This document shows positions 36,348 through 45,272 of a DNA stretch of 64,000 bases, one piece after another. Source of the DNA: DATGSL01 sp964645585 (lineage in GTDB: Bacteria > Verrucomicrobiota > Verrucomicrobiia > Opitutales > T3Sed10-336); NCBI GenBank assembly GCA_964645585.1, contig CAZYAN010000014.1, positions 1-64,000 on the forward strand, written 5' to 3'. The notes under the pieces are model-generated. The model ran no database searches. It was not told the DNA's origin and was given only the letters and a program-made list of their open reading frames with translations. The position numbers were made by a program, and so were the translations under genes. How positions within the stretch are numbered: position 1 is the stretch's first letter; every line of letters starts with the position of its first letter.

Positions 36348-37118
36348 TCATCTTCCCGCTGCACGGAGGCGTCGGTACAAGTGCCAGACAATCTCCTCCT
36401 CGATCGCCCCCTTGCTTGGATAGGAAAAGGCTTTTCCCTTGCGTGCGGCCAGAAAACCGAGACTGAGGAAGTTTGATGGGAGGATGCTGGCGAGTCGCTG
36501 AAGGATCTGGAGAAACTGTTCGCGCTGTTGAAACCGCAGCAAGGTTCCGTCGTAACGAAACAGGCTCTCCTTGTGTGCGAGAAATTGGAGACGATAGGGG
36601 GCGCAGGATAAAAAAAGCTCGAAGTGAAACTCTGGCTCCCGCGTCTCGCGCTCATGTTTCCGCATGATAAAGATCGGGTTGATGTCCGCCGTCTGCCTTG
36701 ACGTTCCCCGATGCGGGTTCCAGTCCATCCGGCGCTCGGTTTTAACCCGGACTGCTTCGCAAAAGCCGCCGCCGGCGAACTGTACCTCAGCCAGCGGGAA
36801 GCTTTCTTCGCGGCCCATTCCGTCGACGGCTGTCAAAAGGCCGTCGCCGAAGCGGATCCCGCGTTTGATTTGGGGTTCGGAAAGCTGCGGTAAATCCGCA
36901 TCCGGGACAATCTCCGTCGGAAACCGGAAATGCTCTAAAGCAACCTGAAATGCGACGGCGTCGTCATAAGAAAGTTTGGTTTCCACGATCCCAAAGAGAT
37001 CCCGGCCAATCCGGTGACAATCAGCCTGAGCGACCGAGGGAACGAACGTTGACGCCTGTTTCAGGTCATCGATGGAAATACGCTGCTCCAGGGATTTTTG
37101 GATCAGGGCATAAGACAT
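36348..37118 (-). CDS. Hypothetical protein, 256 residues
   Basis: I do not recognise a family. It has no signal peptide or transmembrane segment. The N-terminal 75 residues (ALIQKSLEQRISIDDLKQAS, FVPSVAQADCHRIGRDLFGIV) look like an alternating helical domain. The middle is strand-rich (FPLAEVQFAGGGFCEAVRVKTE) and the end is basic (WHLYRRLRAAGR). The open frame, codon usage and clean start at 37118 support a real gene. It is followed on the same strand by the VWA gene after about 230 bases containing a probable terminator, so the two are likely separate transcripts. Function unknown. Confidence 0.7.
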   Translation of the reverse strand: MSYALIQKSLEQRISIDDLKQASTFVPSVAQADCHRIGRDLFGIVETKLSYDDAVAFQVALEHFRFPTEIVPDADLPQLSEPQIKRGIRFGDGLLTAVDGMGREESFPLAEVQFAGGGFCEAVRVKTERRMDWNPHRGTSRQTADINPIFIMRKHERETREPEFHFELFLSCAPYRLQFLAHKESLFRYDGTLLRFQQREQFLQILQRLASILPSNFLSLGFLAARKGKAFSYPSKGAIEEEIVWHLYRRLRAAGR

Positions 37119-37202
37119 CGTCTATCTACGATGGATGAAGTCGGTCGCGATCGAAAGCAAAAATGATTGGTTAGCGATCCCGGATTCTGGATTCTCTTCT
37201 GA

Positions 37203-38102
37203 TTACGGGGACTTTGTTTTTCCTGACCTCAGGAGCCACCAGATAAAGCCGAGGCCGCCGAAGAGGGCGATTAGGCCGAGGGTTTCGTGGAGGAACATGT
37301 AGTGATCCGGGAAATACGGGGCGAGGATGACGATTCCGAGAATCCGCAGCAAATTGAAAAAGAAGCCGGCGAGGAAGGCGAGAGTCACGGCAATGATTTT
37401 CCACCAGAGCGGCAGGGGGCGTGAAACAACGAGGAGGAGCGCGAGGAGACCCGAGGAGGAAATCAGTCCAAACCCATTGCATTCGGCTGCGACTTCGAAG
37501 AGGCGCCCGTTTACCGAAAGCAGCAGTATCCCGCGCGGACGCGCTATTTCGCCGAGCGCTACCTCGTTTCCGAGGAAGGAGAGAAGGCGGCCCGCTTGCA
37601 GGCCTGCCGCTCGGCGCAGCGGCCAGTCGAGGAGGTGAAACACGAGAACAAACAGTAAAAACGCGCCGAACGCGGCCAGCCACGGCCAGGAGATCTTCAA
37701 TCCGCGGCTGCCGTAGAGCACATGGACGAACGCCCCGATCGCCAGCGCGAGCGCGGTGAGCGGCATGAAGGGATTCGGGACGAGAATCCCGGCGGCCATC
37801 AGCAGGAACGCGCCGCCAAGGAGCGCAATCGAGGTCCGGGAAACGGCAATTGTTGGAACGAGCTTCTTGCGGTGATCCGTCCAAAGCACCACAGCGCCGA
37901 AGAGGAGCAGCAAGAACGACTGCCGCAATTGGTCGTGCGCCAACGTTTGCCGAGCGATCCATTCCGACGCCGGCCAAAAGAGAACAGTGGTTACGGCTAC
38001 AAGCAAAAGCGCAAGGGGCGCATCAGGATACCGGTCGACGAGCGATCGGATTCCGCCGCTTTCGGAGGCGCTTCGTTTGGTACCGGCTGGGTTCTCTTCC
38101 AT
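37203..38102 (-). CDS. Exosortase/archaeosortase-family membrane protein
   Basis: A 299-residue integral membrane protein with about eight hydrophobic helices. The catalytic triad expected of exosortases is in the right order: Cys208 in AAECNGFG, Arg253 in FFNLLRILG and His272 in HETLGLIAL. Exosortases are thought to process C-terminal PEP-CTERM signals on secreted proteins. I found no PEP-CTERM tail on the secreted proteins of this window. The ATG at 38102 is chosen because the region upstream is not protein-like. Substrates are presumably elsewhere. Confidence 0.82.
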   Translation of the reverse strand: MEENPAGTKRSASESGGIRSLVDRYPDAPLALLLVAVTTVLFWPASEWIARQTLAHDQLRQSFLLLLFGAVVLWTDHRKKLVPTIAVSRTSIALLGGAFLLMAAGILVPNPFMPLTALALAIGAFVHVLYGSRGLKISWPWLAAFGAFLLFVLVFHLLDWPLRRAAGLQAGRLLSFLGNEVALGEIARPRGILLLSVNGRLFEVAAECNGFGLISSSGLLALLLVVSRPLPLWWKIIAVTLAFLAGFFFNLLRILGIVILAPYFPDHYMFLHETLGLIALFGGLGFIWWLLRSGKTKSP

Positions 38103-38279
38103 GAATGAATTTTCAGAGTAATCGGACCGCCGCCGGGTGCAATCCGATCCCTCTTTTTTTGACGAATTATGGCGTGAGAAAGCTTGAAGTTCGCCGGGTC
38201 CAGGTCGAGGATATCGCGTCTTTGTTTTGAGGAACTGATAAGCCCGTAATGGACTCGCGGGCATCGCTCGCTGTTTGGA

Positions 38280-38897
38280 ATGAAATATAAGACGTTACTG
38301 ATCTTTGGAGCACCCGGCAGCGGGAAAGGCACCCAAGGGGCCGCGCTCGGTACACTGCCTCGTTTTTATCATTGTGCATGCGGGGATGTTTTCCGCTCGA
38401 TCGATACGCGAAGTCCGATCGGGCAGGAATTTTTGCGTTATTCGAGCAAAGGTCAGCTTGTGCCTGACGAACTCACGGTCACCCTCTGGAAGGACCACAT
38501 CAAGAACGCCATCAAGATGGGCTTCTTTAAGCCGGACATCGATTACCTGGTGCTCGACGGCATTCCGCGCGTGGTCAATCAAGCCAAGCTGATGAGCGAC
38601 AGGATCGACGTCCGAAAGATTTTTCACCTGACCTGTCCGGACCGTTCCGAACTGGTTTTCCGGTTGAAGAAGCGCGCGCTCAAGGACAACCGTCTTGACG
38701 ACGCCAATGAAGAGGTAATCAACCGCCGGTTGCGCACCTATGAGGAAGAATCGAAGCCAGTCCTGGAATATTACGGTTCGAAGCTGATCAAGGTGATCGA
38801 CGCGACGCACACGCCGGCCGAAGTGATGCTTGAGATTCTGAAGGCGGTCACCGAGGTTCAGGCAGAGCGAAAGTGGACAAAGACGGAAATCGGCTGA
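38280..38897 (+). CDS. Adenylate kinase-like nucleoside monophosphate kinase
   Basis: A 205-residue P-loop kinase of the adenylate kinase type. P-loop GAPGSGKGTQ is at 10-19; the NMP-binding segment, DGIPR (usual DGFPR) and the arginine motif RLDDANEEVINRRL of the family are present. There is no long LID insertion (short form). It therefore resembles a short, divergent Adk and may be a paralogue with another NMP substrate. It is divergent from the exosortase gene, with a gap of about 180 bases, and is followed by riboflavin synthase after about 150 bases. Confidence 0.83.
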   Translation: MKYKTLLIFGAPGSGKGTQGAALGTLPRFYHCACGDVFRSIDTRSPIGQEFLRYSSKGQLVPDELTVTLWKDHIKNAIKMGFFKPDIDYLVLDGIPRVVNQAKLMSDRIDVRKIFHLTCPDRSELVFRLKKRALKDNRLDDANEEVINRRLRTYEEESKPVLEYYGSKLIKVIDATHTPAEVMLEILKAVTEVQAERKWTKTEIG

Positions 38898-39046
38898 TCG
38901 TTCCCGCTCCCGCGGCCGTCTCAAGGGATGTCGGATTCCGTCGACAGTTTGCTGGCTGCCAGGGTCAATAGAACTGACCGGTGAGCGTGTCTGCGGCTGT
39001 GCGCTTGCGTCGCGGCGGATCCGCCAGCAGACTGCCTGCTCGTTCA

Positions 39047-39670
39047 ATGTTCACCGGAATTGTTCAGGAAACGGGTCGGATTCAATCGCTGGAAAAACGC
39101 GGCGAAGACGCGGGGTGGCGCATGGTTGTTTCGGCTCAATCGGTCTTGCGCGGACTGGAGCGCGGGGACAGCATTGCCGTCGATGGCTGCTGCCTCACGG
39201 CGGTGACGCACGATGAAAAGACAGTCGCGTTCGATCTCCTCGAGGAGACATTCCGATTGACATCGTTTTCGAGCGCTCGGGCCGGCGATTGGGTTAACCT
39301 TGAGGCAAGTCTTCGGTTCGACGGAAAGATCGGCGGACATTTTGTCACCGGGCACATCGACGGAATCGGAGAGGTCGAGGTATTCGAACCGCGCGGGAGC
39401 GATTACTGTCTCAGGGTTCGCGGCCCCGGTCGATGCGGACGCTACCTGGTGAAGAAAGGATCGATCGCGGTTGCGGGCGTTTCACTGACCGTCGCGGAGG
39501 TGGAAGGGGATGCGTTCACAGTCTGGCTTATTCCTCACACACTCGAGGTGACGAATCTCCGTCATCTGCGTCCAGGGTCGCCGGTGAATCTGGAATTCGA
39601 CCTGCTCGGAAAGTATGTGGAACGCCTGCTCGGCGTCGGCTCTGCCAAATCCGGAGAATCGGACGAATGA
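39047..39670 (+). CDS. ribE: Riboflavin synthase alpha chain
   Basis: Converts two molecules of 6,7-dimethyl-8-ribityllumazine to riboflavin. The 207 residues start with MFTGIVQETGRI and show the internal duplication of the family: ALRGLE-like and VTGHIDG segments, then a second lumazine-binding half with VAGVSLTVAEVEGD and LIPHTLEVTNL. The start at 39047 gives the usual N-terminus. Its TGA overlaps the ATG of the uracil-DNA glycosylase gene by 4 bases, so the two are translationally coupled. No FMN riboswitch was noticed upstream. Confidence 0.93.
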   Translation: MFTGIVQETGRIQSLEKRGEDAGWRMVVSAQSVLRGLERGDSIAVDGCCLTAVTHDEKTVAFDLLEETFRLTSFSSARAGDWVNLEASLRFDGKIGGHFVTGHIDGIGEVEVFEPRGSDYCLRVRGPGRCGRYLVKKGSIAVAGVSLTVAEVEGDAFTVWLIPHTLEVTNLRHLRPGSPVNLEFDLLGKYVERLLGVGSAKSGESDE

Positions 39671-40653
39671 AACGCAAGTTGACCTTGCTTCTCCAGGAAC
39701 TGCGCCGGATGAAAAATGACGGCGTGAAAACGCTTCCGGTTTCCGATGAAGCCATGGCGCGCTTGCGGGCGCTGCGTCAGAAGGCGGGCCTGGCTTCGCC
39801 CGCTCGCCCATCCGATGCGGCGCGGGAACAAAAGGCTCCCGCCGTTGCCGCAAAGAAGGTTCCGCGGGCAGATGATCAGGCAGCCGCTGCTGCTCGCGAA
39901 ATGCTGGCCACTTTCAACACGACCGCGCCGGCTAAACCAGGGAGCGCGCCGAGTCGATCCGCACCTCCTTCTTCGTCTTCGTCGAAACTGCCTCCCCCGC
40001 CGAAGGTCGTTTTACCGGAAGGCGACAAGCAAACGCAGTGGGAAGCGCTGCGCGAACAGGTGCTTGGCTGCCCGGTTTGCAATGGACAGGTGAAGCCGGG
40101 AAAGAAGGTCGTTTTCGGGGTCGGCAATCTTGACGCCGATATCTTTTTCGTGGGGGAAGCGCCCGGAGCGGAGGAAGAGGTCCAGGGCGAACCGTTTGTC
40201 GGGAAGGCCGGCGAAACATTGACGCGAATGATTCGCGCGATGGGTTTGGAGCGGCGGGACGTGTATATCGGGAATATTATGAATTGGCGTCCGCCGCCGC
40301 CTGGCAGGACCGGCAACAGGCCGCCCACGGCGGAGGAGATGGCGTTTTGTCTGCCTTACCTGCTGGCACAAATCGAGATCGTGCGGCCGCGCGTCCTCGT
40401 GGCATTGGGAAATACGGCGGTTTCAGGGCTTTTTGGACATGATCCCGCGCGACGGATGAAAGATGTCCGGGGCCGGTGGCACGAGTTTAACCGGATACCG
40501 GTGATGATCACATTCCATCCGTCCTACCTCTTGCGAAACGAATCGCGCGCGGTGAAGCGGCAGGTATGGGAGGATCTGCTGCAGGTGATGGAGAAAGCGG
40601 ACCTGCCGATCTCCGATAAACAGCGCCGCTACTTTCTGCCCAAAGAATCGTAG
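39667..40653 (+). CDS. Family-4-like uracil-DNA glycosylase with unusual cluster ligands
   Basis: A 328-residue uracil-DNA glycosylase. Active-site motifs GEAPGAEEE (163-171) and HPSYL (284-288) are present, as is EPFVGKAG. Family 4 enzymes hold a 4Fe-4S cluster with four cysteines. Here Cys135, Cys138 and Cys228 occur in the expected places, but the third position, normally a cysteine in a KCRPP-like motif, is Trp207 (NWRPP), so the cluster may be absent or have another ligand. The N-terminal ~115 residues are low-complexity and proline/alanine-rich, longer than usual. The ATG at 39667 overlaps the ribE stop (ATGA). Confidence 0.82.
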   Translation: MKRKLTLLLQELRRMKNDGVKTLPVSDEAMARLRALRQKAGLASPARPSDAAREQKAPAVAAKKVPRADDQAAAAAREMLATFNTTAPAKPGSAPSRSAPPSSSSSKLPPPPKVVLPEGDKQTQWEALREQVLGCPVCNGQVKPGKKVVFGVGNLDADIFFVGEAPGAEEEVQGEPFVGKAGETLTRMIRAMGLERRDVYIGNIMNWRPPPPGRTGNRPPTAEEMAFCLPYLLAQIEIVRPRVLVALGNTAVSGLFGHDPARRMKDVRGRWHEFNRIPVMITFHPSYLLRNESRAVKRQVWEDLLQVMEKADLPISDKQRRYFLPKES

Positions 40654-40663
40654 TTGTCGTTGC

Positions 40664-41572
40664 TCACGCCGCGGCGGGGGGCTTGGCCTCGGGCAGCGGC
40701 AGAACATCGAGCCGTTCCATTAATCGGCGTGCGTCTTCTGGGGCCCGCACTTTGACATCGTTGTCGAAATAGATGAACACGTCGCGGCTCGCTCGGCGCG
40801 GCGGCTTGAGGGAAGTGATTTTTTTAGCGTCTCGCGGTTCGCTTCCGCGCGACCACTTTCGGACCCGGTCCGCCCAGCGGTCGAGGGCTTCGTCGGTGTA
40901 TCCGCTGACGTAGCGTTCGTCTGCTCCATGCATGCGGGCATAGATGAAATCGGCCGTCACATCTTCCGCGTATGGCCAATCTCCTGCAGCGTCGGCGAAG
41001 ACCAGGGCAATATCTTGTCGCCGCAAAAGACGGACAAACCGCTCGTCGAGAAAACTCGGGTGGCGCACTTCAATAGCGTGACGGATTGGACGGTTGCGGT
41101 CCGTTTCCAAAACGACCCGATCAGCGGAAAGTTTCTGATCGTGCTGGCGAGCAAGACGGGCGGCACTCGCAGTATCGCGCGGAAGGATCTCAAAGAAGCG
41201 GTCGAGCAAGTTCTCATCGAACTGAAAGTTCGGCGGAAATTGCCAAAGGAACGGTCCGAGCTTCTCGCGCAACACGAGAAGGCCGGACGCGTAAAAATTG
41301 GCCAGTGGTGTTTCCACCTCGCGCAGTCGCCGGATGTGGGTGATGAAGCGGCTGCCTTTGATCGAGAAAACGAATCCGTCCGGCGTCTGCTCGTACCACG
41401 TCCGATAGCTTGCTGGTCTCTGCAGCGAATAAAAGGATCCATTCAGCTCAATCGAACGAAAGTGAGAAGAAGCGAAGGCCAGTTCGCTTCGCTGCGGGAG
41501 GCCGGGCGGGTAGAAGTGGCCGCGCCATCCCGCGTAGCGCCAACCGGAGATGCCGATGCGGATCGTCGTCAT
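40664..41572 (-). CDS. DUF72 (YecE-like) protein
   Basis: A 302-residue TIM-barrel-like protein of the DUF72 family, whose biochemical function is unknown. Signatures: GISGWRYAGWRGHFYP, FRSIELNGSFYSLQRP, TPDGFVFSIKGSR, FEILPRDT, IEVRHPSFLDERF and FIYFDNDVKVRAPEDA. The ATG at 41572 gives the normal start; 21 extra residues from 41635 are unlikely. It converges on the uracil-DNA glycosylase gene with 10 bases between stops. DUF72 proteins have been linked by gene context to DNA repair, but no function is established. Confidence 0.9.
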   Translation of the reverse strand: MTTIRIGISGWRYAGWRGHFYPPGLPQRSELAFASSHFRSIELNGSFYSLQRPASYRTWYEQTPDGFVFSIKGSRFITHIRRLREVETPLANFYASGLLVLREKLGPFLWQFPPNFQFDENLLDRFFEILPRDTASAARLARQHDQKLSADRVVLETDRNRPIRHAIEVRHPSFLDERFVRLLRRQDIALVFADAAGDWPYAEDVTADFIYARMHGADERYVSGYTDEALDRWADRVRKWSRGSEPRDAKKITSLKPPRRASRDVFIYFDNDVKVRAPEDARRLMERLDVLPLPEAKPPAAA

Positions 41573-41887
41573 TGTCGTGCCGTGAATCGCGCAGCCGCCC
41601 TTGTGAAAGTCACCCCGGAGCCACGCTGGATGCATAAATAGCCTACTCGGAAGCGCCCGCGATGCAATTCGGCGGGAAGCGGAAAACAGACAACCTTGAG
41701 AGAAAGCCCGCGGCCTCGTTACAGGTTGACGCGAGGGGTTTCAGGAAGGTTGATCCCCGGTCTCCAATCCGGGTAAATCCCTATGTACAGAAGGACGACG
41801 AGCGCCTATATTTTTAAGCCCGGCGGCTTTCGTCTGGTTACTTGGTTTTTCCCGGCTGCGCCCAGGGTGAGGCGCTGCCCAAAAATT

Positions 41888-44842
41888 ATGGGCGGACAGC
41901 GACAGTCCAAGAGTCGCAGGAGGTCACAGCGCCGGTCTTTTCCCGGACCGCTCGGTTCGGAGGCAAGAACCGCCGCGCCGTGTGAGCTCTTGGCGACCCG
42001 TCCGGGTGAAGCGGAACTGACAAGACTGCGGGATGAAATCGACCGATTGCGGGTTCAACTCGCGAAGGAGCGACGGGACCGGGTAATCGCGTCGCTTGCG
42101 CTGGAGAGTGAACGCGCCGAATGCAAGCGTGTTGAGGCTTCGCTTTTATTGGCGTTGCAAGATGCCAATGACTGGTTTGAGAGCACCGTGACCCCGATAA
42201 GCTGCGTCGGATCTGGCGGGATAATTCGCGCGGCCAATCGGGAGCAGCTCGCGTTGCTTGGGTATGCCCGGGCCGAATACGTGGGGCATCCTTTCGAGGA
42301 CTTTCTACTGGAAAAGGACGTTCGTTCCGCGATTCGAGCGGCTCTGGATGGAGGGGACCTGCCGAAGGACCTCCAGGCTTCGATGCTGAAAAAGGATGGG
42401 ACCCGCGTCCCAGTTCTGCTGACCTGCAACCGGATTGGGCGGGATGGGCGGCGCGGTTTGCGGTGTTACGTCGAATGCCGGCCGGATGTCGAGGAGCGTG
42501 CCGAGCGGCAAGAGGCGCTGGCACGATTTGGGCAGCTGGCCTTGCGAGAAACCTCGATCATTCATCTTTTCGACGAAGCATCGGAACTTCTGTATAAAGT
42601 GTTCGCGGTCGATTTTGTCGAAGTCCTTCAGCAGCTCCCGGACGGAAACGATCTGTTGCTCCAAGCGGGGCGGGGCTGGCGCGAGGGGTGGGTGGGCAAC
42701 ACAGTGATTCATGAAGGGATTTGCTGCCAGGTCAGGGCCACCTTGGAGCGGGAGGAGCCGCTCGTCGTGGAAGACTTGGAACACGACGAACGTTTTGAAG
42801 CGGCCGACCACTTGCGGGAGCATGGAGTCGTCAGCGGTATGACGGTCGTGATTCCCGGGACCAAGGCGCCGTTTGGGGTATTGGGAGTTCACACGGCTGC
42901 TCGCCGACGATTCCTGCCTCACGAGATCGTCTACATGAAAGCGGTGGCAAATGTTTTGGCTGCCGCACTCGAGCGGCGCGCGGCGGAAGAGCGGTTGCGG
43001 GACCTTTCAATTCGGCTGGCGCATCAACGTCAGCGTCTCGACGGGCTTCTCACCAACCTTCCAGCGGTTGTCTGGGAGTCGATGATAGACCCGGTGACTC
43101 GTGAACTGAAGCCGGTCTTTGCGAGCGACTACATCCAGCAGATGATGGGTTACAGCAAGGAGGAGCTGATCGAGAAGCCCGAGCTGTGGTTTGCTTGCGT
43201 CCATCCTGACGACCGTGAATCGGTCAAGCGTCGAGTCGCGGAATGTCTGAGCGGTGCCGAGCCGGGCGGTGAGCAGTTTCGATGGATCGCGAGGGACGGG
43301 CGAGTTGTCTGGGTCGAGTCCACCAAACAATCGATCCGGGATGATCAAGGCCGGCCGGTGGGAATTCGCGGTGTCAACCTCGATATCTCCGCGCGCAAAG
43401 CGATCGAAGCCCGAATGGCCGCGACGGAAGAGCGGATGGGAGACATCTTGGCGAACATCCCAAGTGTCGTGTGGGAGCTGTATCTTGATCGGCAAACCGG
43501 CGAACTCAGGACGGAATTTGTCAGCGACTTCGTGAAGCCGATGACCGGTTACAGCAAAGAAGACTTTAGCCGCAATCCCCTCCTGTGGATTGAAAGGATT
43601 CATCCGGATGACCGCGAAGCCGTTAAGGATCGAATGGTCAAGATGCTGGCGGGCACGCCGCCATCCGGCCCGGGCGAAGCGCGTTTGATTCGGCGGGATG
43701 GACAGATCATTTGGATCCAGTCAACGCACCGAATCATTCGGGATGAGAAGGGAGAGATCGCCGGAATCAGGGGGGTCACGATGGACGTGACGGCACGCAG
43801 GGAGGCGGAGGAGGCGCGCCAGCATGCCGAAGCGCGATTCTATGCATTCATGAACAACAGTCCCATGGTGGCCGTGATGAAGGATGACGCCGGGCGCTAT
43901 ATCTACGGAAACGCTCGGTTTAAAGATTGGTGCGCGGAACTCGGGATCGAGTGGCGCGGCCGCCGGGACGAAGAGATGTTTCCGCCCGAACAGGCGGAGC
44001 GTTTTCGGCGCAAAGACCGGGAGTGTCTCGAGGAGAACCGCCCGACGCACACAATCGAGGTTCATAACGACCCTAATGGGGTTCCTGCTTACTGGTCCGT
44101 TCTCCGGTTCCCCGTGCCGGACGCTTTGGGCCGCCGCATTCTCGGAACGGTCGCGATCGACGTTACGGAAAGGCGGTCGCTGGAACGGGAGGTTTTGGAG
44201 ATCAGCGACCGGGAGCAGCAGCGGCTCGGGCAGGAGCTGCACGACGGGCTTTGCCAACATCTTCTTGGCGTGGCATTGATGGCAAAGACGCTTGCCGACC
44301 GAATGGAGAAGTCGGGCGATTCGAAGTCGCATGACGTTCGGACGATTACTGATTTTCTTTACGAAGCGCTGAACCTGGCCCGTGGTCTGATGAAAGGGCT
44401 GCACACCGGCCGCCTGGATGGTGTTGGCGGTCTTCCCCTCGCTTTGCATGAGTTTGTCAACACGACGGGGCGCCTTTTTGGAAAACGATGCACCTTCTCA
44501 TCCTCCGTTGATATTGAGATTCTGAATACGGATGTCGGTGTGCATCTTTTCCGAATCGCGCAGGAAGCCACGCACAACGCGCTCAAGCACGGGGATCCGA
44601 CGGAAGTGAATGTCCGTTTGGCTCGCGACGGAAATGATTTGCTGCTCATCGTGGAGAATGACGGGAAGCCTCTGGGAGATATTGGTCAGAGCGAGGGTAT
44701 GGGAATTCGAACCATGCACTACCGGGCTGAATTAATCGATGCGCGCCTCACAATCGAAAACCGCGCGGGCGGCGGGGTCGTCGTCACCTGTCGGATGCCA
44801 GCCGGACGAAGTTTCTGCTTTACAGGCGTTTCCGTTAACTGA
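41888..44842 (+). CDS. Multi-PAS/GAF sensor histidine kinase (HisKA_3 type)
   Basis: A soluble sensor kinase of about 984 residues. Order: basic N-terminus, coiled coil, PAS, GAF (ETSIIHLFDEASELLYKV onwards), three more PAS domains (two with YSKEELIEKP/YSKEDFSRNP followed by HPDDRE, typical PAS-PAC repeats), a dimerisation/phospho-acceptor domain with ELHDGLCQHL (the histidine codon is at 44240), and HATPase_c with EATHNALKHG and GMGIRTM. HisKA_3 kinases usually pair with LuxR-type regulators, and none is nearby. The two middle PAS copies look like a recent internal duplication. The start is uncertain: 41783 is also open but its first 35 residues do not look like protein. Confidence 0.85.
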   Translation: MGGQRQSKSRRRSQRRSFPGPLGSEARTAAPCELLATRPGEAELTRLRDEIDRLRVQLAKERRDRVIASLALESERAECKRVEASLLLALQDANDWFESTVTPISCVGSGGIIRAANREQLALLGYARAEYVGHPFEDFLLEKDVRSAIRAALDGGDLPKDLQASMLKKDGTRVPVLLTCNRIGRDGRRGLRCYVECRPDVEERAERQEALARFGQLALRETSIIHLFDEASELLYKVFAVDFVEVLQQLPDGNDLLLQAGRGWREGWVGNTVIHEGICCQVRATLEREEPLVVEDLEHDERFEAADHLREHGVVSGMTVVIPGTKAPFGVLGVHTAARRRFLPHEIVYMKAVANVLAAALERRAAEERLRDLSIRLAHQRQRLDGLLTNLPAVVWESMIDPVTRELKPVFASDYIQQMMGYSKEELIEKPELWFACVHPDDRESVKRRVAECLSGAEPGGEQFRWIARDGRVVWVESTKQSIRDDQGRPVGIRGVNLDISARKAIEARMAATEERMGDILANIPSVVWELYLDRQTGELRTEFVSDFVKPMTGYSKEDFSRNPLLWIERIHPDDREAVKDRMVKMLAGTPPSGPGEARLIRRDGQIIWIQSTHRIIRDEKGEIAGIRGVTMDVTARREAEEARQHAEARFYAFMNNSPMVAVMKDDAGRYIYGNARFKDWCAELGIEWRGRRDEEMFPPEQAERFRRKDRECLEENRPTHTIEVHNDPNGVPAYWSVLRFPVPDALGRRILGTVAIDVTERRSLEREVLEISDREQQRLGQELHDGLCQHLLGVALMAKTLADRMEKSGDSKSHDVRTITDFLYEALNLARGLMKGLHTGRLDGVGGLPLALHEFVNTTGRLFGKRCTFSSSVDIEILNTDVGVHLFRIAQEATHNALKHGDPTEVNVRLARDGNDLLLIVENDGKPLGDIGQSEGMGIRTMHYRAELIDARLTIENRAGGGVVVTCRMPAGRSFCFTGVSVN

Positions 44843-45272
44843 CAGCGCAATGGAAGCGGTTTGCCGCGCGCTTTGTTCGCCGTGGAAAATTGCTTGTTTT
44901 TAAAAGAGGAGCATTGCCGAGTCGCCGGATCATCAGCAAATTGGGGCAGACGACATGGTAGGCCCCACGCAATGCACGAAAGATTCGAAGGAGCACCTGC
45001 CGCAATTGCGGTTCGTGGAATCGGTCCGTGTTCGGAAAGTGCGCGCCCCTGTTCGGATGCCGTGGAAGGCGTCGATATTAAGCAGCTTTTGGTTCCTGAT
45101 TATCGGCAAGTGTTATTGGACGCATTGGGCTGTAGCCCGCTGGAACATGCCCTTTGACGCGATCTACGTGTGGGGTCCGACGCTAGCGGCTGCCGTGCTT
45201 TGCACGGTGGTGTTCCTGGCAAACAGCGAGAAAAGGTGAGCTGGCAAAAGCGCCCTGGATTCCGTCAGTCGA
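44843..45272. other. 430-base region between two genes
   Basis: The gap between the large kinase and hppA holds at most a small open frame at 44955-45239 (listed separately). No other gene, repeat or RNA was noticed. Confidence 0.5.
44955..45239 (+). CDS. Possible small membrane protein
   Basis: A 94-residue frame with two hydrophobic stretches (SILSSFWFLIIG and TLAAAVLCTVVFLA) and a charged start. A shorter version from 45057 gives about 60 residues and contains both. No recognised family, no strong ribosome-binding site, and no close neighbour to support it. It may be real or chance. Confidence 0.25.
   Translation: MVGPTQCTKDSKEHLPQLRFVESVRVRKVRAPVRMPWKASILSSFWFLIIGKCYWTHWAVARWNMPFDAIYVWGPTLAAAVLCTVVFLANSEKR

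Noticed and set aside
37171..37977. Long minus-strand frame overlapping the exosortase gene
   Set aside because: Low-complexity arginine/proline-rich translation; the exosortase frame has a clear membrane topology and catalytic residues.
38898..39046. Search for an FMN riboswitch before ribE
   Set aside because: None of the conserved RFN-element blocks was seen in this 149-base gap.
15937..44863. Shared 14-mer ATGGAAGCGGTTTG at 15937-15950 and 44850-44863, both just after gene ends
   Set aside because: Only two copies and no shared flanks; probably coincidence in a 64-kb window.
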